A stretch of 64,000 bases of DNA from Xenoacremonium recifei. Its lineage: Eukaryota > Ascomycota > Sordariomycetes > Hypocreales > Nectriaceae. The notes below the pieces were generated by a model, which worked only from the letters and a program-made list of their open reading frames with translations, was not told where the DNA came from and ran no database searches. Below are positions 30,241 to 40,093 of the stretch, piece by piece. Location: positions 62,001 through 126,000 of the forward strand of contig WOFQ01000020.1 of the NCBI GenBank assembly GCA_012184525.1, written 5' to 3'. The position numbers and the translations under genes are program-made. How positions within the stretch are numbered: the stretch's first letter is position 1; every line of letters begins with the position of its first letter.

Positions 30241-31944
30241 TTATCGCAGTGCCCACGAAGCGACACCCCCCTCCAGCTCAATATTGGTCCCCTTTGCCAC
30301 GTCTAGAAGTCCAGACCCAACCACAGTGCCTTTATTCACCTTGTATTTTTCTTTGGTCTTCAGTTTTTCGTCCGAGACCACGAGAAGAAAGTTAAACATC
30401 GAAGCCGAAGACTCGGGCCACAGAACGAACAATCGACTTTGGTTGGAGGCCTCGTCAAGGAAAGGAGGCACATGTGTTGTCAGAATTTGTGCTGGGATCG
30501 ATGTTTCGAGGTCTGTGTCTTCTGACTTTGTAGTGATTGCTGCATCATAAGGTTCTTTTAGAGTACCCAGGCCGTTCGTAGAGCTAATTTTGCAGACAAC
30601 GGCCATGTTCCATCGACCCTCAATGCCTTCGTTGACAACCAGCAAAGAATGGGATGAAGTCCCGCGAAGAAGATTAAAAGCATTGGGGCACCAGCCGAAA
30701 GGCTCCAGTTGGTCTCTTTCGCCAGCTAGACTGCAAAGTATGGCGGCTTCCTGTGGGCGCTCGTGTATGAGATGCATCATCCCATCTGTCCGGCTCCATC
30801 CGGCCCTCCAAAAAAGCCCAAGCAAGGGAAATGCTGCTCGAACTCTGTCAATATCATGTCCAGTCCTTGCATTTCTGTAGAGCTCAACAACGCTTCCGAT
30901 TTCGTGGGCAGTTTGTAGGTCAGCCCTACCTCGTATGGTCGAAAGGGTCCTCATGAGGCAGGCATACCGATGAATCGTGCCAATTGAGACCTGCTTCAAG
31001 AGAGCTATGATCTCATCTAGGTCGAATGCCTTGTCACGAGTCATAACAAATACTCTGGTTGCAAGTCGTGCCTCTGTTAATGTCCACATTCTTGATCTCC
31101 ATCGGCCAAGACACATGATAACCGCAGCATCGATCAAACTAGCTGTCTGTGTTCTCATCATTAAACTATCCAGAACAACGGCCTTGTCCGCGTTACGAAG
31201 AATAGTAGGGAAATTGTTGATGATTGCAACGCGGAGAGCTTCCGTCTCGTCTTTTTCCTGTGGACTTATGTCTTCGAGAACTTCCGGCATTGCAAGAACG
31301 TCGACCCAAAGCCACTTCGCTTTGCATTTGTCGAAAAACTTTTGGAAGTGCGCTCGATGGATGCCCTTCTTTCTGACACTTAGGTCGACTTTACCAAAGC
31401 CTTTCGGGCTATTCCAGCCCATAGTTTCCTCCCATACGTAGGACATGACCGAATAACCCGAAGTCATCACCGCGAAGCGACCGTCTTTGTTGACGCACAG
31501 AGCGGCATTGTGTTCAATGGATTGGCGAACAAGCTTTATCGGAGCTTTGATGTAATCGTCCATCTGAGACACGATATGTATCAATTTTGCAAGCTGATAT
31601 TCCTTCCAAGTATTGAGGAAAACGCTTAATTTCCGTTGTCGGAAAAGTCGTAAGATCGAATGGACGATGAAGATTGGAAGCGCAATTGCGATGATGCTGC
31701 CAATGGCGGTGTAGAGCCCTACTTTCAGACCAATTCCGATCTCCCGGTGCTGATTGAACTCTGGCGCACACGGATTGTAGTTCTTTTTGTCATTGTCGAC
31801 TTGTTTGAGAATGGCTTGTATGTCGCTCGTGTCCCAGTCCTCCAACTCCGAGGTCGCTGCCGAGGTAGCTCGTCGAGGGTCAATGCCGTATTGCTGCAAC
31901 AGCTTAATAATGCTTTCATATTTTAGGCCGTCGTTTGTAGGCAT
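30241..31944 (-). CDS. Divergent HET-like protein with N-terminal module and transmembrane helix
   Basis: This is one exon of 567 aa from M at 31,944 (an in-frame ATG also exists at 32,001). Residues 9-49 form a small helical-looking module (LLQQYG, LEDWDTSD, IQAILKQV). A membrane helix follows at about 75-97 (GLYTAIGSIIAIALPIFIV). From about 138 on is a diverged HET region: LVRQ, ALCVNK, YSVMSYVWE, WLWVDVLA, FPTILRNADKAVVLD and SRMWTLTEARLA, which follow the order of HET blocks (Y-SH-W, WID, Y-A-D, R-W-QE). HET proteins mediate heterokaryon incompatibility and programmed cell death in filamentous ascomycetes. It is paired head to head with a paralogue 310 bp away and lacks the paralogue's soluble form. 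Function is inference. Confidence 0.72.
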   Translation of the reverse strand: MPTNDGLKYESIIKLLQQYGIDPRRATSAATSELEDWDTSDIQAILKQVDNDKKNYNPCAPEFNQHREIGIGLKVGLYTAIGSIIAIALPIFIVHSILRLFRQRKLSVFLNTWKEYQLAKLIHIVSQMDDYIKAPIKLVRQSIEHNAALCVNKDGRFAVMTSGYSVMSYVWEETMGWNSPKGFGKVDLSVRKKGIHRAHFQKFFDKCKAKWLWVDVLAMPEVLEDISPQEKDETEALRVAIINNFPTILRNADKAVVLDSLMMRTQTASLIDAAVIMCLGRWRSRMWTLTEARLATRVFVMTRDKAFDLDEIIALLKQVSIGTIHRYACLMRTLSTIRGRADLQTAHEIGSVVELYRNARTGHDIDRVRAAFPLLGLFWRAGWSRTDGMMHLIHERPQEAAILCSLAGERDQLEPFGWCPNAFNLLRGTSSHSLLVVNEGIEGRWNMAVVCKISSTNGLGTLKEPYDAAITTKSEDTDLETSIPAQILTTHVPPFLDEASNQSRLFVLWPESSASMFNFLLVVSDEKLKTKEKYKVNKGTVVGSGLLDVAKGTNIELEGGVASWALR

Positions 31945-32254
31945 TTTTAAATTGTGAGATGTGAATTCAGGTGAAGGTAGCGAGCACGTAGCACTCCGCA
32001 ATGCTTATTTTGAGGCCGCCAATGCCAGAACTAAAGCAAAGCCTCCGTTGTTGCACGCCAAAATACCGCTCTAACAGATAAAAGAAGGTCAACTGCCCCC
32101 CCTCTACTGCGCCTCAGTTTTGGGGTTTAGGTCCAAGTTGGCGACGCAACATCCATTATTTCCTGCAATCCACGGCCTAGGTAGCTTCCACCATTCTCTA
32201 CTTTTAGGCTCTACTTCGTATTCCATTTAATCCAAGAATATATCCTGTCTTCAG
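31945..32254. promoter_or_regulatory. Shared promoter of two HET-like paralogues
   Basis: Only 310 bp separate the two divergent starts, so the pair is likely co-expressed. A C-rich run (CTGCCCCCCCTCT) lies near 32,092. I see no clear TATA box. Confidence 0.5.
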
Positions 32255-33805
32255 ATGTCTTCAAATATTTCTTCTTCCCGCTCAAAAATCACCGAACTCC
32301 TCTTGCGCCACGGCGTCTGCTTCAAGACAGCGAACCTCGTCGCGGCCAACGAATTCCGTGGCTGGGATCCAGAGATAATTGAGGGCATTCTGCAAAAAAT
32401 CCAACGGCCTTCAATAGGTCACTGCCCACTTCAAGATACCGATCCAGATCCCGACGAATCGCTTCTACGTCGAACTTTCTCCAGAATCCTCTCGCCAGCA
32501 TGGGTCAGACCGTCACTAGATCTCGTCCGCCAGGCAGTCAAGACCAAAACAGCTCTCTGTGTAAACAAGTCGTTCCAGTGGAAGCTTTGCGACGGAGATT
32601 ATGCTGCCATCTCGCATGTCTGGGCAGAAGGTATCCGCGCTGATCCGAACGGCCGCGGTCTTACGCGTCGCCATTTGTCCAGAGTCTTCGAAGCCATCTC
32701 GTCAACAGGTGTAGAATGGATATGGCTTGATGTCATTGCAGTCCCCAATGCTGGCCCTGGCGGACTCAATCTTTCTGAGGAGGAAAAGATCCTTCAAATA
32801 GAAGTGATCAATACCCTCCCCATGGTGTACAACAAGGCATCCGAGGTGATCATTCTCGATGCGATGCTTCTCCAAATGCATACATCATCACCTCTAGATG
32901 TGGCGGTCGGTCTTGTCTGTGGCAATTGGCTTTCACGAGTTTGGACATATCAAGAGATCAGACTGGCAAAAACCGCCCTTTTCGTGACGGCAGAGAAAAT
33001 CTTTACCTTGAAAGAGATCCGTGATGACCTCAAAAACCGTATTCAGTCTGAAAGCTTGGTTGATGGTCAAAAGAGCAAGCTTTCGTCAATGTCTCTATCG
33101 ATGGATATCCTCCAGTTTGTTCGCGATGTAGGCATTTCGTTGACAGATATTGCCTTTGCATCGGCATCCCGAGAGTCTACCTACGAGATCGACTATTCAC
33201 GCTCACTCTTCGCCGTTCTACGTCAGTGGTGGGATCCAGATTGGACGACGTCAGCACAGGGCATGCAAGCCATATACGATTGGAGAAAAAAGGACGCTGG
33301 ACGCTTGGTAGCCATGTATGGCGTCAAGAGGCTCAAAATACGCCCTCGATGGGCCCCGTCTCGCCTCGCTGGTCTCGAGGGCCAGATCGCTGGCAATATG
33401 GTATGGGAAGACGCAGGTCTTCGAGGGGAATGGTACAAGGAACAGATAAATCACGTTATAGAGGACAAGGAGTATAGCAACGGTGGGCACTTCCAATTCA
33501 CGCTTGGCCACCAAGGTGAAGGCCTCCGAATTGAGGTGCTGCTTGGTGTTGATGAGGAGGCTCAAACTCTGGAGACGTTCGAGAGGGCAGTGAAGAGTGG
33601 GCATGCTTTCTTCATCTGTAAGCACAAGGTCTCTGAAACCGCGATATTAGAAAGCAAGGTTGCTAGCCATGGCTTGGTTGTGGAGGCTGTGGAAGCCGAA
33701 TCAGTTGGTCAAGCACTGGCAGTTGAGGTCCTCTTCGCAGTTGCGGTAAGAGCCGTGAAGGGCGAGGCCAAAGGGGCCATGGAGTGTGTATTGATCAAAC
33801 ACTGA
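32255..33805 (+). CDS. Divergent HET-like protein with N-terminal module, no membrane helix
   Basis: This is one exon of 516 aa. Residues 10-50 carry the same N-terminal module as the head-to-head neighbour (LLLRHG, FRGWDPE, IEGILQKI). The HET-like part starts about residue 90: LVRQ, ALCVNK, YAAISHVWAEG, WIWLDVIAVP, LPMVYNKASEVIILD and LSRVWTYQEIRLAK. The last block is close to the standard HET R-x-W-T-x-Q-E. No hydrophobic helix equivalent to the one in the neighbour is present between module and HET part. The C terminus is Ala/Val-rich. It is probably part of a self/non-self or stress response pair. The canonical Pfam HET model might score it weakly; assignment rests on block order. Confidence 0.75.
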   Translation: MSSNISSSRSKITELLLRHGVCFKTANLVAANEFRGWDPEIIEGILQKIQRPSIGHCPLQDTDPDPDESLLRRTFSRILSPAWVRPSLDLVRQAVKTKTALCVNKSFQWKLCDGDYAAISHVWAEGIRADPNGRGLTRRHLSRVFEAISSTGVEWIWLDVIAVPNAGPGGLNLSEEEKILQIEVINTLPMVYNKASEVIILDAMLLQMHTSSPLDVAVGLVCGNWLSRVWTYQEIRLAKTALFVTAEKIFTLKEIRDDLKNRIQSESLVDGQKSKLSSMSLSMDILQFVRDVGISLTDIAFASASRESTYEIDYSRSLFAVLRQWWDPDWTTSAQGMQAIYDWRKKDAGRLVAMYGVKRLKIRPRWAPSRLAGLEGQIAGNMVWEDAGLRGEWYKEQINHVIEDKEYSNGGHFQFTLGHQGEGLRIEVLLGVDEEAQTLETFERAVKSGHAFFICKHKVSETAILESKVASHGLVVEAVEAESVGQALAVEVLFAVAVRAVKGEAKGAMECVLIKH

Positions 33806-33845
33806 ACTATCCACACCTATAATAGCAAATGGGTATCAATTCATG

Positions 33846-35897
33846 CTAAACAAGGGCGATTTCCTCCTCTTCTCTCTCTACCCAATGCCTTCTCTCATCA
33901 TGCTGGCTATCGAGGTTGTATGCATACTCAACCCACCCAATCCGACGGAACTCAGTCCTCAATCGCTTCCCCGATTCAGTTTGCACAAGTTCTGGCACCT
34001 TTCCAGTGGGCTCCAAAATCAGTGCTCCGAGGTAACACATCCTACCAGGTAAAGTCTTTGCGATGGGTAGCACCGGATATCGTTGGGGAATCCTTAATTC
34101 TTTGCGGCGCCGCGACGACTGTTGCTCTTGTTGGCTTGGAGGTTTATCCCACATGAGACTCTTCAGCCCTGGAGTGGAAGGTCCGATAGATCCCTGCTTC
34201 GGTAAGATTTTCCCCAAATACTCGAGCGCCAGCTTTCCCCTTAGAACCACAGTCCCCTTATGCAGTTTGCCGTGTGGGTTTGACTCGATTAGGGGTATGA
34301 TCGATGTTCCGACTACCTTCACCATGTTGTAACTGAACATCTCTCCCGCGAGAACCGAGAACTCAACTGGACCTCGTGCAGCTGCCCAGCTCCATGACGG
34401 AGCTCCCGGGTCTCGAGCTCTCACCAAGGGTGGGACACAATGCCAGGCAAGCCCACGCACTAGGTCGTCTCTCCACAGGCCTGCGATATATGCGTGTCCT
34501 CCAAAATATGGCTGAAGAGCTTTAGCGACAGCTGAAATGGCGAGTAGACGGTCACCTGGATTGGTGAACTCGGTAAAGGAGTACTGCCTAACAAAATGAA
34601 ACCACTCCACTGGGCAGAGGTGATCAGTGAGTCGTGTCCGAACAATCCTTAGCATGTTCTCTCTTGAGCGACAAGTTGGAAAGTCTTCTCGGTGCTCAAG
34701 GGTTCCGAATATGTTGTGGGCCTTGATAGCACCACACTCCCAGAAGATGCCATGATCGGAAAAATGTAGAATCCTCAGAGATAGTGCCCGCTCCTGAATC
34801 ACCCATCCGCGGTTGTTCAGAGCAGAGTGACTAACGCAAGCGAAGAAGTCGGGGACAGATACAGGAATATGAAGTGCCTCGTGTGGATATCCGGTAGACT
34901 CAATACCCAATATGTCGACAGGCATGGCCTCTTCCAGTCTCCGGCCCGTTCTCTTGAGAAATCCGCGACTCGCATCGACAGCAGCAGTAGCAGCGATGGT
35001 GAAGAGGGCGTTCTGGTAGATGATCCCCATGCGGGACCCTTCCTCCAGCCATTCCGTCTGGTCGCTAGTCGAAGGCTGAACGATGCAAAGCGCATCGATC
35101 CATAAGAATCTTATTCCAAGGCGCCTCGCTACGGTGACGGCATCGCGGAATGTCTTTGGCATCGCTTGGATGTTGAACTCCATCATTCCGGTGAAGGGCA
35201 ATTGCAAAGTGCAGTTATGCGACGCTCGGCCCCATCGATAGCTCAGCGTACAGTATCTCACCGTCTCGGGGTTAATAGCTCCCTCCCGTATGAACAGTTC
35301 ACAGTCGATGATTCGTACGGTGTCGCCGTGGCTTAAGTCGATGAGCCTTTTGGGGAGCTGTCTCACACCAGCAAAGTCGTGTTCTGGTTCTTGCTGACAG
35401 TCCGTATGTTCGTGTTGGCATGTATTGATCCAGTCTAAGCACCGCTCAAAGTGGTTCATGCCCTCGTGTTCAGTCGGATGATACCCCAAGATGGGAGCAT
35501 TGCGATACCAATAGGTATTGGCTGGTAGCTCTGTTGAATCGTCGACAACACTACCTCGGGGAGCCCAGTTCTGATCTAGTAAGGGAAGGTTCACATAATT
35601 TTGGTTGCCAACACCCGCGACCTTGAGTAGCAGCTGGTGTTTGAAGACTTGAACGGTTATTTCTACCCGGCGCGAGCGGGAGATGTCCACGCCAATGCGG
35701 TGAGCAACATACTGTCGACAGAGTGTGCAGAAATCACAGCCGGCTTCCGCAGTTCGGTCAAGCACTTCATATGAGTGCCAGCGGCGGACAATTTTGTCCG
35801 AAGACAGGACCAGATATTTCGGGCATTCTGAGCAGCGTCCTGTGACATGCGACATGGTGGATGATAAGGCCGATATGTCGAGAGGACGGCTGAACAC
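33846..35897 (-). CDS. Canonical HET-domain (heterokaryon incompatibility) protein
   Basis: This is one exon of 683 aa. The HET domain covers about residues 215-369 with all blocks intact: YCTLSYRWG (215-223), FLWIDALCIVQ (264-274), MGIIYQNALFTIAATAA (about 290-306) and RGWVIQERALS (363-373). The N-terminal part has a Cys pattern (C22, C25, then CDFCTLC at 54-60), seen in many HET proteins of the CSEC-PKYL type. HET domains trigger cell death on non-self fusion in filamentous ascomycetes and are TIR-related by structure. M15 (35,855) is an alternative start close to the Cys motif. It converges on the plus-strand HET-like gene with only 40 bp between stops, making three HET genes in 5.7 kb. 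Confidence 0.9.
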   Translation of the reverse strand: MFSRPLDISALSSTMSHVTGRCSECPKYLVLSSDKIVRRWHSYEVLDRTAEAGCDFCTLCRQYVAHRIGVDISRSRRVEITVQVFKHQLLLKVAGVGNQNYVNLPLLDQNWAPRGSVVDDSTELPANTYWYRNAPILGYHPTEHEGMNHFERCLDWINTCQHEHTDCQQEPEHDFAGVRQLPKRLIDLSHGDTVRIIDCELFIREGAINPETVRYCTLSYRWGRASHNCTLQLPFTGMMEFNIQAMPKTFRDAVTVARRLGIRFLWIDALCIVQPSTSDQTEWLEEGSRMGIIYQNALFTIAATAAVDASRGFLKRTGRRLEEAMPVDILGIESTGYPHEALHIPVSVPDFFACVSHSALNNRGWVIQERALSLRILHFSDHGIFWECGAIKAHNIFGTLEHREDFPTCRSRENMLRIVRTRLTDHLCPVEWFHFVRQYSFTEFTNPGDRLLAISAVAKALQPYFGGHAYIAGLWRDDLVRGLAWHCVPPLVRARDPGAPSWSWAAARGPVEFSVLAGEMFSYNMVKVVGTSIIPLIESNPHGKLHKGTVVLRGKLALEYLGKILPKQGSIGPSTPGLKSLMWDKPPSQQEQQSSRRRKELRIPQRYPVLPIAKTLPGRMCYLGALILEPTGKVPELVQTESGKRLRTEFRRIGWVEYAYNLDSQHDERRHWVEREEEEIALV

Positions 35898-37769
35898 GGT
35901 CGTTTTCTTGGTGATGATTTAACAGCGACAAGGTTGCGAGAGCAACCACTGCATCGGAAGATTCTCTCGTGTTTCTTGAGGCGATCTATGGTGTATCTCG
36001 CTGTCGTTTTTCCCAGCTCAAAGGTAGAGGAGGCTGAGCCTGAAATGTACAGCTCACCCCGCAGTCGGCACTCCAATCACCATGCACGCAACCGCAGGCG
36101 CGGAAATCGTGCGCATGTTTGCGGCCTCTATCCCGTTGACATATTACTGGCTTGAAAGACGGGATACATACAGCCCGTCCACGTGATACAACTCATGTCT
36201 CCAGACACATCCATGCGCTGCACTTTGGGGGCCGAGATTGTTCACTCTCTTCTCTGTGGATCGGCCCCGGGTTGATCATGTAGGCTGGAAAAGTTGTTGG
36301 TTCATGCCATGTAAGTAAGTATATCTCCACCCCGGGCTAAGTGAGCATGAACACGATTCCACGTGGAGTTGAAATAGGGTGATCGGATAAAGGATTCGTT
36401 CGCCTTGCAGAAAGCCTGAGATTGATCAAAAGGGAAGGTCGGCATCGATGTACGGATGCGCTCGCCTGGACATGGCGATAGTCTGAAGGATGGGCGGCCT
36501 CCGCTTCTGCCTGTAGAGGATGCTCAACGATCGACTGGCGGTCAAAGCCATGTCACGATGCGAGAGCAAACTTCTGCCAGCGCACGGCGTATTCATGCAG
36601 CGTATTATTGCGGGACAATAGGAAGAAAACGATAGCTTGCCTATTGAAGAAGCGCCATGTCCGCACGTGGCGTGCTCCGCCTCAAAGAAACGGGGGATAA
36701 CTGTCTGTTTGAGGGCTTCCAAGGTTCGTTGATAGGCTCGTTTCAGTGGGAACTACAGAGACAGCAGACATCGTGCAAGCCACTTGGAGGATGGTTACGC
36801 CGACGACCCGTCAGCATTTTCTTCAGCGGAGGCGGGGAAGATTCAGAAACTAGAACCCTGAAGCAGTCCCTGGCAACGGGATTCAGCCCAATCCCCGCCA
36901 GAGGCCAATGACAGGCGCCATGCATCAAGCTTAAAAACCGCCTCGCGCCAGGGCCCGTTAAGCGTTGCCAGATCGGGTTTGTGATGGTGGACGTCATTTC
37001 GGGAGAAGTTGGTTCTTGGCCCGAGAGATGAGACATCGCGCCTGGAATCATCGCACTGCTGCAGAATCGCGAGTGTATCGCCGTCGCTTACCGGAGCTCG
37101 GCAGGGACGGCGACACCTGCTGAGCCATGGGACGGCGCTGGAGTGTCAACTCATTCATAATACGTCCGTCTTAAGCATTAATAATGGACCTACGGCGGTT
37201 TGGGCTTTTTGTAATTAGGCTGTCTTGGAATCCAGTGTCCCGGATGAAACGCCAGCCCAAACCCGGTTGCACTGCCCGCGGCTCCAGCAATCCCTCCCTC
37301 TGTCTGTGACTCTTCTCTACTCTCACCAAACAAAGATATATCGAGCGCTGCCTCTCTGTCTGCCAATACCTGCCTTCTTGGTGCATCACCGCTGCCTCAC
37401 CATCCGGGCACAGACCGGGAATCGCTTTGTGCACTTTCATCTTCTCCTCCCCTGCAGACGATCTGCACTTTCGCTTACAAGGCTGACGGTCGTGAGATCA
37501 TCGGGTGGCCACTGCGACTTTTTAGTCCTGTTCCTGCTCTCTTCGCCAGACATTAGCTCCTTCTGCGAACCGACAAAGCCAGCAGTCATCCTAAAACCTC
37601 CCCGCCTGGACGACGGCTTACTCTCTCAATCTTCTCTCCATCATCATCAGCATCTTGTTTGGACTCAACATCGTCACTTTGCTCGCTTGCTTTTGCTCCG
37701 TCAACAGACCCGCGCATCATCATATCAGCATCGCATTTGCTCCTTATTGTCGCTTATCCCACATCCACC
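35898..37769. other. Intergenic with long pyrimidine-rich leader
   Basis: About 1.9 kb lies between the HET gene start and the DUF7732 gene start. The last 500 bp are strongly C/T-rich, typical of a long fungal 5' UTR and core promoter. CACGTG lies at about 36,180. Frames at 36.4-37.2 kb are short and unsupported. Confidence 0.5.
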
Positions 37770-38654
37770 ATGCGTCTCGACTTCACAGTCCTCGCCCTCA
37801 CCCTCCTGACGTCGGCGGCCGCCACGGTGGTCAACGTCCCCCGACACCTGGAGCGCATTGAGATATCGCCACGCGACGACCACAGCCCCGAACTCGCCAA
37901 ACGCCGCGGTGGAGGCGGCGGCGGCGGCCGAGGTAGCAGCTCCGGAGGCAAGTCGGGTAGCAGTAGCTCTGGCAAATCCGGCTCGTCCAGTGGTTCGTCC
38001 AGCAGCGGAAAGTCCAGCGGTTCTGGTTCAACTAGCAAGTGAGTGCCTTTCCTTTCCTCCCCTCTTTAATCGCCAGCAGAGCGCTGACCGGCGCCTTCGT
38101 CCAGGACCTCGAACGCCGGCGGTTCCTCGTCCAAGGGCTCCGGCCCCCAACCCAGCTATGTCGGGGGTAGATACTACGGCGGCGGCTCGACCACTCCTTA
38201 CCGCGCCGGATCCAGAAGCCCCAGCGGCATCGTCCCCCTCGTTCTTGTCGGCTCGACCATCGCCTTCTGGCCCGGCCTCTGGCTCTATGGCGCTTACGGG
38301 TACCACTACCCCTACCCGTACACCTTCCACAACGACTCGAGCAATAAGAACGAGACTCTCGATGTCATGTGCGGCTGCGCCCGGTATGCGGTTTGTGGCT
38401 GCGACGATAATAACAATACCGAATACTACAGCGCGCTCGTTGGCAACGGCAGCTACGCTGCACTCAACAAGAGCCTGGTTAATGTCGCCGAGGTCAACAA
38501 CACCAACACCCTCCTGATCAACGGCACCCTGCCCAATGGAACAACCGTTAAGTCCGACGATTCGGCATCCGGTGACGGACTTCGCACCATGCTGCAGCAC
38601 TTGGGCTTCTGGCCTGTCGCGGCCGTGGTTCTCGCTACGGTGTTCATGATGTAA
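37770..38654 (+). CDS. DUF7732-type GPI-anchored secreted protein
   Basis: Two exons (37770-38038, 38105-38654) are joined by a 66-nt intron (GTGAGT, GCTGAC, TCCAG), giving 272 aa. The order is: signal peptide (MRLDFTVLALTLLTSAAA), a Gly-rich then Gly/Ser/Lys low-complexity stretch (about residues 45-110), a Tyr-rich region, and a conserved Cys-rich domain (MCGCARYAVCGCDDN, then YYSALVGNG and INGTLPNGTT). Several N-glycosylation sequons follow, and a C-terminal hydrophobic tail (FWPVAAVVLATVFMM) fits a GPI signal. This order is typical of fungal DUF7732 proteins, whose role is unknown. The start has a CCACCATGCG context. It is likely a wall or plasma-membrane surface protein. Confidence 0.82.
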
Positions 38655-39378
38655 CGAGAGAGATTCTGACCTTGTGTCGGCTGTACATTTCTCCCTCTCG
38701 ATCCTGTACTTAGGCTTATGATGTTGATGACTTTGCGTTCTCGGCGCGTTTTTGGTGGGAAAATTTGGACCAGGCGTCAGGTTGGTCCGGCGGCGTTTAT
38801 CATTCTGATGGGTCGGGGGTGAATTCTCACGGGAGGATGCTTGGCTCAAAGGTTTTTGTTCGTCTTGTTTCTTAGATGGAGGCTCCATAAGCAGTGGAAA
38901 TACCCGGTACTGTTCTTTCGTTAGCTTTAATGAGTACGTCCCTGGCATGGAGATGTGTGAACATCTGACGCTCTACCAGTATGACAATGTGAATCAAGCT
39001 ACCCTAGACGTCAAACTTCCCAACCGCGGATTGTTATTTTGACGTCTGACTCTGTACATATGCATGCTCCCATGTGGAAATAATATGTCCGCGATTAGCT
39101 ATTTGATTTGCCGTTTTCGTGATCCAGCCTGGAAGTATATAGGCGACAAAGGTGTGTGAGTTGGTGTCATTACCGTTGCTCCTTACACTGTGTCCACGCT
39201 ATAGCCGTTTATATCTTGGATATCAAGCAATTTCACCTACTCACAACCGTGTAACACAGAAAATGCAGTGCCTGCCCTCGTTGGCTTTAACAAACTCCAC
39301 CAGTGCTGCTTTGAATGGTGCTTTTTTCACGCGAAAATCGCAGCGATGATTCACGCCGGAGACAAGCTCACCGTCAAG

Positions 39379-39385
39379 TATAAAA
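39379..39385 (+). promoter_or_regulatory. TATA box before a possible small transcript
   Basis: TATAAAA is followed within 30-100 bp by a CT-rich stretch with CATCACTCAACC-type sequence, the usual look of a fungal transcription start and leader. Confidence 0.35.
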
Positions 39386-39487
39386 TGCACCAAGCCTTCC
39401 CTCTCTCAACACCCTCAGTTTCTTCACATCACTCAACCTCTCATTACCACCTCAACATATTTCCTTCACCACGGAATCAGTCAATGA

Positions 39488-39657
39488 ATGTTGAAGAGGT
39501 GGAATTTGGCCGAAGGGTGAGTTCGTTGATCCGCTGGGCAACCGAAATTCTAACACTCTCCAGGCGAAGGAAACTTTCAGATGGTAGCCCAGCTCAATCA
39601 ATGACTGGTGCATTTCCTGGTATCAAAATCGACATCATCAGCGACCGCAAAAGATAA
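39488..39657 (+). CDS. Possible spliced micro-gene (40 aa) or non-coding transcript
   Basis: An intron-like segment at 39,517-39,563 has a GTGAGT donor, a TCTAAC branch site and a CTCCAG acceptor in 47 nt. Joining 39488-39516 to 39564-39657 gives a 40-aa frame beginning MLKRWNLAEGRRKL. An ATG four bases earlier gives only 18 aa. No family is recognised, and the transcript might be non-coding. The support is the combined TATA box, leader and splice signals, not the protein. Confidence 0.25.
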
Positions 39658-40093
39658 TTTGTACGCAGAACCTCCACAAGCCGCATTATCGCGTTTGCAG
39701 CAATCAACTAGACACCATCTAGTATTGAACATTTCCTTCATCTGAGGTTTCGTTTCATCCCGCACTCCGATTCTCTACCACTTCATCGCGTCTCCTCCAA
39801 GTGGGTCTATCCGTGTGGCGTCCAAGACGCACGGGCCAACTAGATTGACAGGTGCCTCATGCTGACTCATCGACCTCAGATCGTCGTCAGGCTTCCCCCA
39901 GGCTTCTGACCTGCGGCCGTGAATTCATCACTTCCCACGGGTCGCAAACCGTTGAACGCGCCCAGTTACCGCCCAGCGCCATCGACAAACCGACTCGCGA
40001 CGACGCAGACATTTATAGAAGTATGGTTTGAACATTCGGTATCCTGCGACGGCTCTGGAGAGGCCAACAGGAGGAGAACACGCAACCGCAACC

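Larger units (their letters stand above)
38655..40093. other. Intergenic between DUF7732 gene and TAF1, with a possible small transcript
   Basis: This holds the 3' flank of the GPI protein gene and the TAF1 promoter. In its middle, a TATA box, a pyrimidine-rich leader and a model intron together suggest a small spliced transcript (listed separately). Apart from this I see no gene. Confidence 0.5.

Noticed and set aside
38028..38948. Minus-strand open frame of 306 codons across the DUF7732 gene
   Set aside because: It is antisense to a spliced gene with signal peptide, conserved Cys domain and GPI signal; the product is low-complexity.
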